Shown in pieces: positions 16,365-25,769 of a stretch of 64,000 nucleotides of DNA. Position numbers and translations under genes: made by a program. The notes beneath the pieces were generated by a model. That model did not search any database. It was not told where the DNA came from and was given only the letters and a program-made list of their open reading frames with translations. How positions within the stretch are numbered: the stretch's first letter is position 1; every line of letters begins with the position of its first letter. Source of the DNA: Clostridia bacterium (GTDB lineage Bacteria > Bacillota > Clostridia > Christensenellales > Aristaeellaceae); NCBI GenBank assembly GCA_017501255.1, contig JAFVXE010000025.1:1-64000 (forward strand). The letters are read 5' to 3'.

Positions 16365-18455
16365 ATGAACGGACATTTTCTTCTGCCGGTGGCTGCGCTG
16401 CTCCCCATGCTGACAGCCCCCTTTGTGTGGCACATTGGCACCAAGCAGAAAGAAAGCGGCCTCAACAGCATGGTGGCCATCTGTACGTTGCAGCTGATGC
16501 TGGCGGTGGCTGTTGGCTGGAATGCCTTGCAGGGGCAGGAATTGTTCTTTGAACTGGAAGGCTTCTGCGGGCAGGGCTTGAGGATGCGTGCGGATGGTTT
16601 CCGCAGTTTGTATGTGCTGGTGGCCTGTGGAATGTGGTTTATCAGCAGCGTTTTCAGCCGGGATTATCTGGCGCATGAACACGCTGTGCCCCGTTACTGC
16701 TTCTTTACGATGATGACGCTGGGCGCTGTGTGCGGTATGTTCTTTGCGGACAGTTTGTTCAGCATCTTCATTTTCTTTGAGATTATGTCCCTTGCCAGCT
16801 ACCCCTGGGTAGCCCATGAAGAGGACAAAGCCGCCATGCGGGCTGGCGAAACCTACCTGTACATCGCAGTGATCGGCGGTCTGACCATGCTGATGGGCAT
16901 CTTCCTGCTGCCTCAGGGCATGGCGGCGGCCCCGCTGGCTCAGCTGCCTGCGCTGGCGGATGGGCAGAACCTGTGGCTGCCTGCCATCCTGATGCTGATT
17001 GGCTTTGGTGCCAAGGCGGGCGCATTCCCGCTGCACATCTGGCTGCCCAAGGCCCACCCGGTGGCCCCTGCCCCGGCCAGCGCCCTTTTGAGCGGTCTGT
17101 TGACCAAGGCGGGCGTCTTCGGCATCCTGATCCTTTCCACGCTGCTGATGCGGGAGGTATCCGGCTTTGGCGATCTGTTGTTTCGGCTGGGTGTCATCAC
17201 CATGCTGCTGGGCGCAGTGCTGGCCATCTTCTCCCTGAACCTGAAGCGCACGCTGGCCTGCTCCTCCCTGAGCCAGATCGGCTTTATCCTGATCGGCGCA
17301 GGTCTTTGCAACCTGCTGGGCGAGCACAATGGGCTGGCGCTTTATGGCACCATCGGTCACATGGTCAACCACAGCCTGTTCAAGCTGGTGTTGTTCCTGT
17401 GCGCCGGTGTGGTGGCCATGAATACCCACCGCCTGGATCTTAAGGATGTACAGGGCTATGGACGCAACAAGCCCTTCTTGCACGTTTGTTTTCTGGCGGG
17501 CGTGCTGGGCATTGCCGGTGTGCCGGGGTTCAGCGGTTTCCTGAGCAAATCCCTTCTGCATGAAGGCATTGTGGAGCTGATTGCGCACTATGCGGAGCAT
17601 GGTCATGCCACCGGTATTTACAAGGTTTCCGAGTGGCTGTTCCTGCTGGCGGGCGGCATGACGCTGTGCTATATGCTCAAGCTGTATTTCTGCCTGTTCT
17701 GGATGAAGAACGATCAGTATCAGGCGGAGTACGATCGGAAGGGGCCGTATCTGAGCAATATTTCCCGCATTGCGCTGGGTTTTGCTGCTGCCTTGATCCT
17801 TGTGATCGGTTTGCTGCCCGGTCAGACCATGAGCCGTTTTGGCGGTTACAGCCGCAGCTTTTTGCAGGGCGGAGAACCGGCGCATATGCCCATTCATTAT
17901 TTCAGCCTGGAAAATCTGAAGGGCGCTGTCATTTCGCTGGCCATCGGCGGCTGCCTGTTCGGTTTGCTGCTGCTGAGCCGCAAGGTTGGCCTTCGCAAAA
18001 AGCTGACGCTTCGGTTCGATTTGGAGGATATGGTTTATCGCCCCCTGTTGGCCGGGTTGATTGCAGCAGGCGGCGCCTTTGCCAGCCTGTGCGACCGGCT
18101 GATGGACTGGCTGACTGCGCTTCTGAAAGGCACCGGCGGCGTAACGGCCAAAGTGCTGGACAGCACCGTGGATCAAGCTGCCGCATTGGCAGGGCGTACC
18201 CTTTTCCAGCCTGTCCATGAGCACGAAACCGTGCCGGTTGGCAACCGTTTCACATACACGCTGGGTACCTGGATGGATGGTGCCGCCCACCGGCTGCACA
18301 TCAGCCGGGAGGATGACCACAGTTTCGTTACCTCCCTTGCAGCCTTCTGGGAGGAATGGAGCAGCCGCTGGCGGCAGATGGCCCGGTCGGTCAGCTATGG
18401 CCTGGTGCTGTTCTGCCTGGGTTTGATGGCAACGCTGATTTATTTGTTGTGGTAA
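16365..18455 (+). CDS. Large antiporter subunit, copy 4 (NuoL/HyfB-like)
   Basis: 696 residues: an antiporter core of about 480 residues followed by a C-terminal extension. Core residues include the Glu in FIFFEIMSLASYPWV, the Lys in GFGAKAGAFPLHIWLPKAH, the Lys in GLLTKAGVFG and FLSKSLLHEG. The extension (about 500-696) has further helices, a long amphipathic stretch (LDSTVDQAAALAGRTLF...) and a final C-terminal helix, resembling the lateral-helix region of NuoL or large hydrogenase-4 subunits. It closes the operon; a strong terminator follows at 18462. Confidence 0.9.
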   Translation: MNGHFLLPVAALLPMLTAPFVWHIGTKQKESGLNSMVAICTLQLMLAVAVGWNALQGQELFFELEGFCGQGLRMRADGFRSLYVLVACGMWFISSVFSRDYLAHEHAVPRYCFFTMMTLGAVCGMFFADSLFSIFIFFEIMSLASYPWVAHEEDKAAMRAGETYLYIAVIGGLTMLMGIFLLPQGMAAAPLAQLPALADGQNLWLPAILMLIGFGAKAGAFPLHIWLPKAHPVAPAPASALLSGLLTKAGVFGILILSTLLMREVSGFGDLLFRLGVITMLLGAVLAIFSLNLKRTLACSSLSQIGFILIGAGLCNLLGEHNGLALYGTIGHMVNHSLFKLVLFLCAGVVAMNTHRLDLKDVQGYGRNKPFLHVCFLAGVLGIAGVPGFSGFLSKSLLHEGIVELIAHYAEHGHATGIYKVSEWLFLLAGGMTLCYMLKLYFCLFWMKNDQYQAEYDRKGPYLSNISRIALGFAAALILVIGLLPGQTMSRFGGYSRSFLQGGEPAHMPIHYFSLENLKGAVISLAIGGCLFGLLLLSRKVGLRKKLTLRFDLEDMVYRPLLAGLIAAGGAFASLCDRLMDWLTALLKGTGGVTAKVLDSTVDQAAALAGRTLFQPVHEHETVPVGNRFTYTLGTWMDGAAHRLHISREDDHSFVTSLAAFWEEWSSRWRQMARSVSYGLVLFCLGLMATLIYLLW

Positions 18456-18461
18456 TATGTG

Positions 18462-18496
18462 AAAGCCCGTTTTGCTGTGCGTAAAACGGGCTTTTT
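18462..18496 (+). terminator. Terminator of the Mrp operon
   Basis: Perfect 12-bp stem AAAGCCCGTTTT / AAAACGGGCTTT with a 9-nt loop and a T run. A degenerate copy of the same hairpin, with an almost identical loop, lies at 20175-20207. Confidence 0.9.
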
Positions 18497-18504
18497 GATA
18501 CAGA

Positions 18505-18532
18505 TTGACATTTTTCGCCGAACCGGTATAAT
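18505..18532 (+). promoter_or_regulatory. Promoter of secreted-protein cassette 1
   Basis: TTGACA (18505-18510), 16-nt spacer, TATAAT (18527-18532), starting 8 nt after the preceding terminator. Nearly identical to the promoter at 20218. Confidence 0.88.
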
Positions 18533-18574
18533 GAAGACGGTTCTATTGCTATAATTGGAAGGAGAAAACCACTG

Positions 18575-19168
18575 ATGAAGAAGTCCATTCTTGCCCTGAT
18601 GATGGCGCTGGTTCTGTCCCTGAGCCTGGTGAGCGGCGCTATGGCTACCGCCACCGGTTTCCAGTTCACTGCTGAAGAGTATATCAGCGGCTACAACGAG
18701 TTCTGCTCCAATGTAATGGAGAAGGAATTCACCTGGTCCGAGCCCGTTGAAGCTGAAGGTATGATCGGTTATCTGGGCAGCGCCGAAGGCATGAACGATC
18801 TGATCGTTTATCACATGGCTGATGACGCAGCCTGTGTTGCCATGTATGCTGATATCACCATCGGCGTCAGCGATCCCGACTTGTCCGCCAAGTCTGAAGC
18901 CCTCGGCATGACGATCGCCTGCATTCCCTTTGCTACCCGCTATGTGGAAAACGGTAACGATATCGTTGCCATGAGCAATGAAATCACCGAGATCGAGCAG
19001 GCTTGCACCGAACTGGTACAGACCGTGTTCTCCAGCGAGGCCATCACCGCTGCCATCAGCGAGCCCTACACCGCTACTTCCGTGATCGCCGGCCATAATG
19101 CCCAGCTGACCCTGGAAGTGGATATGGAAACCATGAACTTGATCGTTACTTTCATCTACATGAACTGA
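18575..19168 (+). CDS. Small secreted protein, cassette 1
   Basis: 197 residues of unknown family. The signal peptide MKKSILALMMALVLSLSLVS ends near AMA (cleavage about residue 25). The acidic mature part starts FQFTAEEYISGYNEF and ends AGHNAQLTLEVDMETMNLIV. It is a paralogue of the 20288 protein (shared FTAEEY, G-H-x-A-x-LT and C-terminal beta-strand patterns), with weak identity elsewhere. AAGGAG precedes the ATG. Strong promoter and consensus signal peptide suggest abundant secretion. Confidence 0.8.
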   Translation: MKKSILALMMALVLSLSLVSGAMATATGFQFTAEEYISGYNEFCSNVMEKEFTWSEPVEAEGMIGYLGSAEGMNDLIVYHMADDAACVAMYADITIGVSDPDLSAKSEALGMTIACIPFATRYVENGNDIVAMSNEITEIEQACTELVQTVFSSEAITAAISEPYTATSVIAGHNAQLTLEVDMETMNLIVTFIYMN

Positions 19169-19185
19169 GTTCCGTTGGATGATTC

Positions 19186-19220
19186 AAAGGAGCGCACCTT
19201 TTCGGGTACGCTCCTTTTTT
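19186..19220 (+). terminator. Terminator after cassette 1
   Basis: AAAGGAGCG ... CGCTCCTTTTTT stem with T run. The next promoter's -35 begins 2 nt later. Confidence 0.85.
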
Positions 19221-19221
19221 A

Positions 19222-19249
19222 TTGACAGGTTTCACCAAAAAGGTATAAT
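19222..19249 (+). promoter_or_regulatory. Promoter of secreted-protein cassette 2
   Basis: TTGACA (19222-19227), 16-nt spacer, TATAAT (19244-19249), abutting the terminator of cassette 1. Confidence 0.88.
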
Positions 19250-19294
19250 GAAGTGCAAAGAGGCTCGCCTCGTTATGGAAAGGAGAATCCCCTA

Positions 19295-19924
19295 ATGAAG
19301 AAGTCCATTCTTGCCCTGATGGTTGCGCTGGTTCTGATGATGATGCCCGTTCTGTCCATGGCTGAGGCTGCTGAGGAACTGGATGTCACTTACCTGACCT
19401 ACACCCATACCGATGATCAATATTCCTTGATGTATCCCGATAACTGGATCCTGTTGAACGCCAAAAATATCGAAGCCGTTATGGATGAAATGTCAAAGAG
19501 TGGCAATGAGGAACTGGCCAATATGGTTTCCCTCTACGGTCCTCAGGTTCAGCAGCTGGATATGGTTATGCTGCTGAATGAAAGCACTATGACCAATGTG
19601 AACTTTGTGTGCCAGACGATCGGTATGCACGCTGAAGATGATGTGCTGCTTGGTCTGGCTCCCAATCTGATTTCTCAGCTGAGCAGCTCTTTTGAAGGCA
19701 TTCAGTTTATTAACGAAGGTACCATTATTGATTTGAATGGTAAGAATGGTATGATGCTGGAATACATTTACGAATTATCCGGTGTCCAGATGCATGGCGT
19801 TCAGATGTACATCTCTGGTGAGAGCAATCTGTATGTTTGCACCTACACTTGTGGCAATGCCGATGAGCTGAGTGCTACCAGTGAGGATTTCGGTTTCATG
19901 CTGGGTTCTATGAGCATCAAGTAA
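19295..19924 (+). CDS. Small secreted protein, cassette 2
   Basis: 209 residues. Its signal peptide MKKSILALMVALVLMMMPVL is nearly identical at the start to cassettes 1 and 3, but the mature domain is unrelated. YTHTDDQYSLMYPDNWILL followed by an alternating strand pattern resembles PsbP/DUF1795-like folds (a guess). Cleavage is probably after SMA. The ATG with GGAAAGGAG upstream is chosen over a 14-codon longer open frame. Confidence 0.78.
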   Translation: MKKSILALMVALVLMMMPVLSMAEAAEELDVTYLTYTHTDDQYSLMYPDNWILLNAKNIEAVMDEMSKSGNEELANMVSLYGPQVQQLDMVMLLNESTMTNVNFVCQTIGMHAEDDVLLGLAPNLISQLSSSFEGIQFINEGTIIDLNGKNGMMLEYIYELSGVQMHGVQMYISGESNLYVCTYTCGNADELSATSEDFGFMLGSMSIK

Positions 19925-20174
19925 TCAAAGCGGTACAGGCTTCCTGCTGAATAGAGAGGAACAAGCTGAACGAGAAAAGGCGCGCACCCGATTGGATGCG
20001 CGCCTCAGTCTGTCTAAGAACCCCGGGTGGTGCTGGAGGGGCGCAGCCCCTTCAATGACCAAACCGAAACCAGTGGCGTGTACGGCGAGCCGAAGGCTCG
20101 TAGGCAAAAGGTACAGGCTTCGTCGAAAAAGGATGCCACCGTCTACTGGAAGTATGTAAATTTTCAACTGTCTG
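19925..20174. other. Intergenic region with relic hairpins
   Basis: About 360 bases separate the genes at 19924 and 20288. The first 250 hold an 8-bp hairpin at 19979-20004 without a T tract, a hairpin at 20037-20051 (AGGGGC gca GCCCCT), another at 20086-20100 (CGAGCC gaa GGCTCG), and two copies of GGTACAGGCTTC (about 19932 and 20109). No convincing gene is present. It looks like accumulated palindromic modules. Confidence 0.5.
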
Positions 20175-20207
20175 AGTCCGTTTTGCTGTGCGTAAAGCGG
20201 GCTTTTT
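20175..20207 (+). terminator. Terminator-like hairpin ahead of cassette 3
   Basis: AGTCCGTTTT pairs with AAAGCGGGCT using T-G pairs around the loop GCTGTGCGT, then TTTTT. It is a degenerate duplicate of the Mrp operon terminator at 18462. Confidence 0.65.
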
Positions 20208-20217
20208 CATATACAGA

Positions 20218-20245
20218 TTGACATTTTTCGCCGAAACGCTATAAT
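20218..20245 (+). promoter_or_regulatory. Promoter of secreted-protein cassette 3
   Basis: TTGACA (20218-20223), 16-nt spacer, TATAAT (20240-20245). Spacer and leader are almost the same as at 18505-18574. Confidence 0.88.
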
Positions 20246-20287
20246 GAGGATGGTTCTATTGTAATAATCAGAAGGAGAAAACCACTT

Positions 20288-20854
20288 ATGAAGAAGTCCA
20301 TTCTTGCCCTGATGGTGGCGCTGGTTCTGTCCCTGTGCCTGCTGACCGGCGCCTGTGCCGAGACCGCTGCAGTTTTTCCCTTTACCGCTGAAGAATATGC
20401 TGCTGCCTTTGTTGAGTTGAATGAAGGCGCTGTTATCAATGAGGACGAAGCTGGTTATGTGACCCTGGAATATGAAGAAGGCTCCCCTGTGAAGGCTGCT
20501 TTCAATGCGCAGGGTCAGTGCACCGCCGTTTCCACCCAGGTGACAGTCGGTCTCGATGACAGCGAGGGTGCCAGTGCCGCTGGTGTCAAGCTGGGTATGT
20601 CCTCTACCAAGCTGCTGTATGTGACCCGTTATCTGGAACTGGACAAAGATGAGGAAGCCGTCGAGGGTGAAACCAACGATATGGTCAGCGGTTTTGCTGA
20701 ACTGATGAGTTCCATGACCGATGAGGACTATACTGCTATGATCGAAGCACCTGTCGTAAAGGAAACCACCATCAGTGGTCACCCCGCCACCCTGACCATG
20801 GCCTTTGATGTGATGGAAATGGCGCTGGTGATGACGGTTACCTATCTGCCCTGA
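20288..20854 (+). CDS. Small secreted protein, cassette 3
   Basis: 188 residues. Signal peptide MKKSILALMVALVLSLCLLT, cleavage near GACAE; a lipobox-like L-T-G-A-C is present but loosely placed, so lipidation is possible. The mature part is a diverged paralogue of cassette 1 (FPFTAEEYAAAFVELNEG; SGHPATLTMAFDVMEMALVM at the end). Strongly acidic. Function unknown. AAGGAG ribosome site and leader match cassette 1. Confidence 0.8.
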   Translation: MKKSILALMVALVLSLCLLTGACAETAAVFPFTAEEYAAAFVELNEGAVINEDEAGYVTLEYEEGSPVKAAFNAQGQCTAVSTQVTVGLDDSEGASAAGVKLGMSSTKLLYVTRYLELDKDEEAVEGETNDMVSGFAELMSSMTDEDYTAMIEAPVVKETTISGHPATLTMAFDVMEMALVMTVTYLP

Positions 20855-20872
20855 TGGAGCCAATGGGTATGG

Positions 20873-20898
20873 AGCGTCCGAGAAATCGGGCGCTTTTT
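20873..20898 (+). terminator. Terminator after cassette 3
   Basis: AGCGTCCGA / TCGGGCGCT stem with one T-G pair, GAAA loop and TTTT. Confidence 0.75.
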
Positions 20899-20913
20899 GT
20901 TGTTCTCTTTTAC

Positions 20914-20943
20914 TTGCGCTGTGATTGTGGGCCATGCTATAAT
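20914..20943 (+). promoter_or_regulatory. Promoter for secA
   Basis: TTGCGC (20914-20919), 18-nt spacer ending ATGC, TATAAT (20938-20943). Confidence 0.7.
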
Positions 20944-21014
20944 ATAAGATGCGTCAAACTGACCCCTTTCTGGGTTCTCAAACGCACCACCACGATATAA
21001 GGAGATTTTGAGCC

Positions 21015-23744
21015 TTGAGCATGATGGATTTTGTAAAAAAGCTTTTTGGCCAGAGCAATGAAAACGAGGTCAAGAAGCTGGAGAAGATCGCCAACAGCGT
21101 GCTTGCGCTGGAGGAGACCTACGCCGCCCTCAGCGATGAAGCCCTCCGTGGCAAGACCGATGAGTTCAAGCAGCGCTACCAAAACGGCGAAACCCTGGAT
21201 CAGCTGTTGCCGGACGCTTTTGCCGCCTTCCGGGAAGCCGTATGGCGCGTGGATGGCAAACGTATTTTCCCGGTGCAGATCATGGGCGGTATCTGCCTGC
21301 ATCAGGGCCGCATTGCCGAAATGAAAACCGGTGAAGGCAAGACCCACACCGCTACGCTGCCCGCTTACCTGAACGCTTTGACCGGTCAGGGCGTGCATAT
21401 TGTTACGGTTAACGACTATCTGGCCCGCTTTCAGGGCGAGTGGATGGGTAATATTTTCCGCTTCATGGGCATTTCCGTGGGCGTGATCATCCACGACCTG
21501 ACTAATGAGGAACGCCGTGCCGCTTATGCCTGCGATATCACCTACGGCACCAACAATGAAATGGGCTTTGATTATCTGCGTGATAACATGGTCATCCACG
21601 AGAAGGATATGGTGCAGCGTGGCCATGTGTTTGCCATCGTGGACGAGGTGGACTCCATCCTCATCGATGAAGCCCGCACGCCCTTGATCATCTCCGGTCA
21701 GGGGGACAAGTCCACCGATATGTACGAGAAGGCGGATCGTTTTGTCAGCCGCCTGCGCAAGGAAGCGGACTTTACCGTTGAGGAGAAGGAAAAGGCCGTT
21801 GCCCTTACCGATGCCGGCATCGCCAAAGCCCAGCAGCACTTTGGAGTGGAAAACATCGCCGATCCTGAAAATGGCGAGCTTTACCACCATGTGCTGGCTG
21901 CGCTGAAAGCCCACGCCATCATGAAGCGGGACGTGGACTATGTGGTGCAGAATGGCGAAGTGGTCATCGTGGACGAGTTCACCGGCCGCCTGATGGTGGG
22001 CCGCCGCTACTCCGACGGTCTGCATCAGGCCATCGAAGCCAAGGAACACGTGAAGGTGGAACGGGAAAGCAAAACCCTTGCCACCGTCACCTTCCAGAAC
22101 TACTTCCGTATGTACCAGAAGATCAGCGGCATGACCGGTACCGCCAAGACGGAAGAGGAAGAGTTCGAAGGCATCTACAATCTGGATGTTGTGCAGATTC
22201 CCACCAATCGCCCCATGATCCGTGATGACATGAACGATGTGGTGTATAAAAACAAGCGTGCCAAGTTCAATGCAGTGGTAGCGGAGATCGTTGCCCGCCA
22301 CAAGACCGGTCAGCCCATTCTGGTGGGTACCGTCAATGTGGAAACCAGCGAAATGCTCTCCCGGCTCATCAAGATGCAGGGCATCGAGCACGAGGTGCTC
22401 AATGCCAAACATCACCAGAAGGAAGCCGAGATCGTGGCGCAGGCCGGTCACTTTGGCGCTGTTACCATCGCCACCAACATGGCAGGCCGTGGTACGGACA
22501 TTCTGCTGGGCGGCAACCCGGATTTCCTGGCCCGCAAAAAGATGCGGCAGGAGGGAATCCCGGAGGAGATCATCATGGAGGCCATCGGTCACAATGAAGA
22601 TGCTGCCCCCGAAGTGCTGGAAGCCCGCAAGGTATACCACGCTTATCTGAGCGAGTTTAAGAAGGAAACCGATGCAGCCCGTGAACGGGTTATGGCAGTG
22701 GGCGGCCTGCATATCATCGGCACCGAGCGCCACGAAAGCCGTCGTATCGATAACCAGCTCCGTGGCCGTGCTGGCCGTCAGGGCGACCCGGGTTCCACCC
22801 AGTTCTTCATCTCCATGGAGGACGATGTAATGCGCCTGTTCGGCGGCGAGCGGATCGCCCCCATCATCGACAAGATGGGCCTTGGCGAGGATGACCGTCT
22901 GGAAGCCGGTCTGCTGACCAAGCAGATTGAGAACGCTCAGAAGCGCATTGAAGGCCGCAACTTCGGCATCCGTAAAACCGTGCTGCAGTATGACGACATC
23001 ATGAACAAGCAGCGTGAGTTGATCTACGGTCAGCGCAAGGATATTCTCATGGGCGGCAACGTGCGGGATAATATCATCGGCATGGTGAACGCTCTGATTG
23101 ATTCCACCGCCGAGCGCAATCTCGGCGGCGAGGGCAGCTTCGAGTGGGCAGTGGATGATGCTGCCGAGTATCTGGAAAAGCTGTGCCTGAAACCCGGCAC
23201 CTTTGCCAAGTATGCCGACCAGATTAAAGATATGGAAGATGCGGACGAGCTGGTGCCCATGCTCAAGGAGGAGGCGGAGGCCTTCTATCAGGAGCGGGAG
23301 AATATGCTGGCTGAAATCGGCATTGATATGCGCGAGTTTGAGCGTGTGGTGCTGCTGACCGCCATCGACCGTCACTGGATGGATCATATCGATGCCATGG
23401 ACAGCCTGCGGGAAGGCATTGGCCTGCGAGCTTACGGCCAGCGTGACCCCGTGCAGGAGTACCGCATGGAAAGCTACGATATGTTCAATGATATGGTGCA
23501 TTTCATCCGTGAGGAAACCGTGCGCCGCATCTATCAGAGCCGCATCGAAAAGGTGCCGGAACGCCGCAGCGCCGTTAAGGCCGATACCATGAAAGCCGGT
23601 TTGCAAGGCGACAATCAGAATGGTCAGGCCAAGAAGGGCGGCGCACCGGTCAGCAAGTCCACCCCTGGCGCCCCCGGACGCAACCAGCCCTGTCCCTGCG
23701 GCAGCGGCAAGAAATACAAGCATTGCTGCGGTGCCAAGGGATAA
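21015..23744 (+). CDS. secA: Preprotein translocase ATPase SecA
   Basis: Motor ATPase that drives secretory proteins through SecYEG. 909 residues with Walker A ([19 protein letters not shown], about residue 100), DEVD Walker B ([18 protein letters not shown]), the preprotein cross-linking domain, the second RecA fold ([37 protein letters not shown]), the helical scaffold, and a C-terminal SEC-C zinc motif ([13 protein letters not shown]). The likely start is TTG at 21015, 10 nt after AAGGAG; the ATG at 21021 would be 16 nt away. Monocistronic-looking with its own promoter. Confidence 0.98.
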   Translation: MSMMDFVKKLFGQSNENEVKKLEKIANSVLALEETYAALSDEALRGKTDEFKQRYQNGETLDQLLPDAFAAFREAVWRVDGKRIFPVQIMGGICLHQGRIAEMKTGEGKTHTATLPAYLNALTGQGVHIVTVNDYLARFQGEWMGNIFRFMGISVGVIIHDLTNEERRAAYACDITYGTNNEMGFDYLRDNMVIHEKDMVQRGHVFAIVDEVDSILIDEARTPLIISGQGDKSTDMYEKADRFVSRLRKEADFTVEEKEKAVALTDAGIAKAQQHFGVENIADPENGELYHHVLAALKAHAIMKRDVDYVVQNGEVVIVDEFTGRLMVGRRYSDGLHQAIEAKEHVKVERESKTLATVTFQNYFRMYQKISGMTGTAKTEEEEFEGIYNLDVVQIPTNRPMIRDDMNDVVYKNKRAKFNAVVAEIVARHKTGQPILVGTVNVETSEMLSRLIKMQGIEHEVLNAKHHQKEAEIVAQAGHFGAVTIATNMAGRGTDILLGGNPDFLARKKMRQEGIPEEIIMEAIGHNEDAAPEVLEARKVYHAYLSEFKKETDAARERVMAVGGLHIIGTERHESRRIDNQLRGRAGRQGDPGSTQFFISMEDDVMRLFGGERIAPIIDKMGLGEDDRLEAGLLTKQIENAQKRIEGRNFGIRKTVLQYDDIMNKQRELIYGQRKDILMGGNVRDNIIGMVNALIDSTAERNLGGEGSFEWAVDDAAEYLEKLCLKPGTFAKYADQIKDMEDADELVPMLKEEAEAFYQERENMLAEIGIDMREFERVVLLTAIDRHWMDHIDAMDSLREGIGLRAYGQRDPVQEYRMESYDMFNDMVHFIREETVRRIYQSRIEKVPERRSAVKADTMKAGLQGDNQNGQAKKGGAPVSKSTPGAPGRNQPCPCGSGKKYKHCCGAKG

Positions 23745-23750
23745 TGTTTT

Positions 23751-23795
23751 GCGGGGCGCTGCCCCGCACCCCGGCAGGGGGTTCATCCCCCCTGC
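23751..23795. repeat. Two GC-rich intergenic hairpins
   Basis: GCGGGGC gct GCCCCGC (23751-23767) and GCAGGGGG ttcat CCCCCCTGC (23774-23795), between secA and prfB. Same style as the 7228-7306 module. Without T tracts they are poor terminators. Confidence 0.65.
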
Positions 23796-23857
23796 ACCCT
23801 GCACTTTTGTTCAAAAGAGAATCACTCCCCCCTTCTTTATGAAAGGAGCAAATTCCG

Positions 23858-24955
23858 ATGATTGATATTGAAGCCACCCGGGTTGAGCTTGGAAAACTGC
23901 GGGAAAAGATCGAAAAGGCAGCAGATGCGCTGCACCTGCCGGTTCTGGAGGAAGAACTGGCTGAACTGAAAGAAGAAATGAACGCCCCCGAATTCTGGAA
24001 CGACCTGGAGCGCTCCACGGCGGTCAACCGCAAGGTGAGCCAGATCGAGGGCAAACTGAACCATGTGGCCAGCCTGTACACCCGTGCCGATGACATCGAC
24101 GCCATGCTGATGCTGCTGGAAGAGGAACCCGACGATGATATGGGCGACGAGTGCGCCAATGAAGTGGAAACCCTCAACAGCGATGCGGAAGCGCTGGAGT
24201 TGGAAACCCTGATGCGGGGCGAATACGATGGCTGCGACGCCATCCTCAGCCTGCACGCAGGCGCTGGCGGCACCGAGGCCCAGGACTGGACCCAGATGCT
24301 GTACCGTATGTATACCCGTTATTGTGAGCGCCACGGGTACAAAGTGACCGTCAATGATATTCTGGATGGCGATGAAGCGGGCCTCAAGAGCGTCACCTTC
24401 CAGGTGGAGGGTATGAACGCCTATGGCTTCCTGCGCTCCGAGCGTGGCGTGCACCGTCTGGTGCGCATCTCTCCCTTTGACTCCAACGCCCGCCGCCACA
24501 CGTCCTTCTCCTCGCTGGATGTGGCTCCCATCATGGACAATGATGCGGACTTTGAGATCAACATGGAAGAAGTTCGTGTGGATACCTACCGTGCAGGCGG
24601 CGCAGGCGGTCAGCACGTTAACCGTACCGACTCCGCCGTGCGTATGACCCATATTCCCACCGGCATTGTGGCCCAGTGCCAGAATGAACGCAGCCAGATC
24701 CAGAACCGTGAAGTCTGTTTGCGCATTCTGAAGAGCCGCTTATTGGAGCTTCGTGAGCGTGAAAAGGAAGCCCAGATGGCGGATATCAAGGGCGAAATGA
24801 AGAAGATCGAGTGGGGCAGCCAGATCCGTTCCTATGTGTTCCAGCCCTACACCATGGTGAAGGATCACCGCACCAACTTTGAAAGCGGCAACGTGGATGA
24901 TGTGATGGACGGCAATCTGGACGGCTTCATCACCGCTTTCCTCAAGATGCAGTAA
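23858..24955 (+). CDS. prfB: Peptide chain release factor 2
   Basis: 365-residue class I release factor recognising UGA and UAA. The codon-reading tripeptide SPF (RISPFDSNARRHTS) marks it as RF2 and not RF1, and GGQ is present ([17 protein letters not shown]). The frame is continuous from MIDIEATRVELGKLREKI, aligning with full-length RF2 N-termini; the programmed +1 frameshift (CUUUGA) found in many prfB genes is absent. GAAAGGAG precedes the ATG. Followed after 12 nt by the DUF1461 gene. Confidence 0.97.
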   Translation: MIDIEATRVELGKLREKIEKAADALHLPVLEEELAELKEEMNAPEFWNDLERSTAVNRKVSQIEGKLNHVASLYTRADDIDAMLMLLEEEPDDDMGDECANEVETLNSDAEALELETLMRGEYDGCDAILSLHAGAGGTEAQDWTQMLYRMYTRYCERHGYKVTVNDILDGDEAGLKSVTFQVEGMNAYGFLRSERGVHRLVRISPFDSNARRHTSFSSLDVAPIMDNDADFEINMEEVRVDTYRAGGAGGQHVNRTDSAVRMTHIPTGIVAQCQNERSQIQNREVCLRILKSRLLELREREKEAQMADIKGEMKKIEWGSQIRSYVFQPYTMVKDHRTNFESGNVDDVMDGNLDGFITAFLKMQ

Positions 24956-24967
24956 GGAGAGAATGGT

Positions 24968-25756
24968 ATGCAAAAGACAGTACGAGCACTCAAAAAATCC
25001 CGCGGCGCTTTTCTGACCTGCTTTATTCTGGGCCTGCTGCTGGTGCTGCTGGCAGCCGCCTTCTCCCTGTACACCAATGTGACCAAGGTGGAAGTGTTTG
25101 AGGCAGCTTTGCAGGAAGCGGATGTGAACGAGCTGCTGGATATCGTGCTCAGCAGCGCCAATGTGCCGGGGCTGTCCGGCAGTGTGACCAAGGGTCTGAA
25201 CCTGACGGATTCCATCGCCACCCCCGAAGCCCTCAGCGCTTTTGCGCAGGAAACCATCGACTACCTGGTGGGCGAAGTGGATGAGTGGAAACCCACCGTC
25301 ACGGTGATGGGTTTTGAAGTGCCCATTCCGATTTCAGAGGACTTCATGACCCATATGGAGGATGTGAAGAACTGGGTCTCCATCGGACAGAAGGTATTCT
25401 ATGCCCTGCTGGCGGTGTGCGGCGTTTTGCTGCTTCGGTTGATTGCCTCCAGCCGCTGCCATTTCTCCGGCGCCGGTTACTATCTGGGCGTCATTCTGCC
25501 GCTGGCCATTGTGGGCGGTATCATCGCCTGGGCTTACTTCGACTTTGAAGGCTTCTGGATGTTCATCCATGAGCATTTCATCAAGGGCGGCATCTTCTCC
25601 AATGGAGAAGTGATCATGCGCATTTTCACCACCGATATGTTCAAGACCTTCATCCGTCCCATTGTGACCACCTTTGCCATGCTGCTGGGCGGTATTGTGC
25701 TTCTGCCCATTGTGATTGCGCCCCTGAGCAAGATGCGTCAGGGCAGCCGGTATTGA
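24968..25756 (+). CDS. DUF1461-like integral membrane protein
   Basis: 262 residues: N-terminal helix (about 17-38), an extracytoplasmic domain (about 45-130), then three or four C-terminal helices. FWMFIHEHFIKGGIFSNGE followed by VIMRIFTTDMF resembles the conserved F-H-x-x-F ... D-x-L-I-R-x-F block of DUF1461 / TIGR01906 proteins. Function unknown. AAGGAG precedes the ATG; likely co-transcribed with prfB and tsaD. Confidence 0.65.
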   Translation: MQKTVRALKKSRGAFLTCFILGLLLVLLAAAFSLYTNVTKVEVFEAALQEADVNELLDIVLSSANVPGLSGSVTKGLNLTDSIATPEALSAFAQETIDYLVGEVDEWKPTVTVMGFEVPIPISEDFMTHMEDVKNWVSIGQKVFYALLAVCGVLLLRLIASSRCHFSGAGYYLGVILPLAIVGGIIAWAYFDFEGFWMFIHEHFIKGGIFSNGEVIMRIFTTDMFKTFIRPIVTTFAMLLGGIVLLPIVIAPLSKMRQGSRY

Positions 25757-25769
25757 TCGGGTGAGAGCC

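Noticed and set aside
11850..18320. Two very long minus-strand open frames (each over 1000 codons) opposite the Mrp operon
   Set aside because: They are antisense to ten well-recognised membrane proteins, have His/Gln-rich low-complexity composition, lack ribosome sites, and result from the strong third-base bias of the sense genes.
20027..20221. 64-codon plus-strand frame between cassettes 2 and 3
   Set aside because: It runs through palindromic modules, a terminator-like hairpin and a promoter, with no homology or ribosome site.
20937..23804. 955-codon minus-strand frame opposite secA
   Set aside because: SecA on the plus strand is unambiguous; the antisense frame has no start signal or family match.
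23858..24000. Programmed +1 frameshift in prfB
   Set aside because: The N-terminal region reads continuously in frame and no CTTTGA slip site with an in-frame stop is present.
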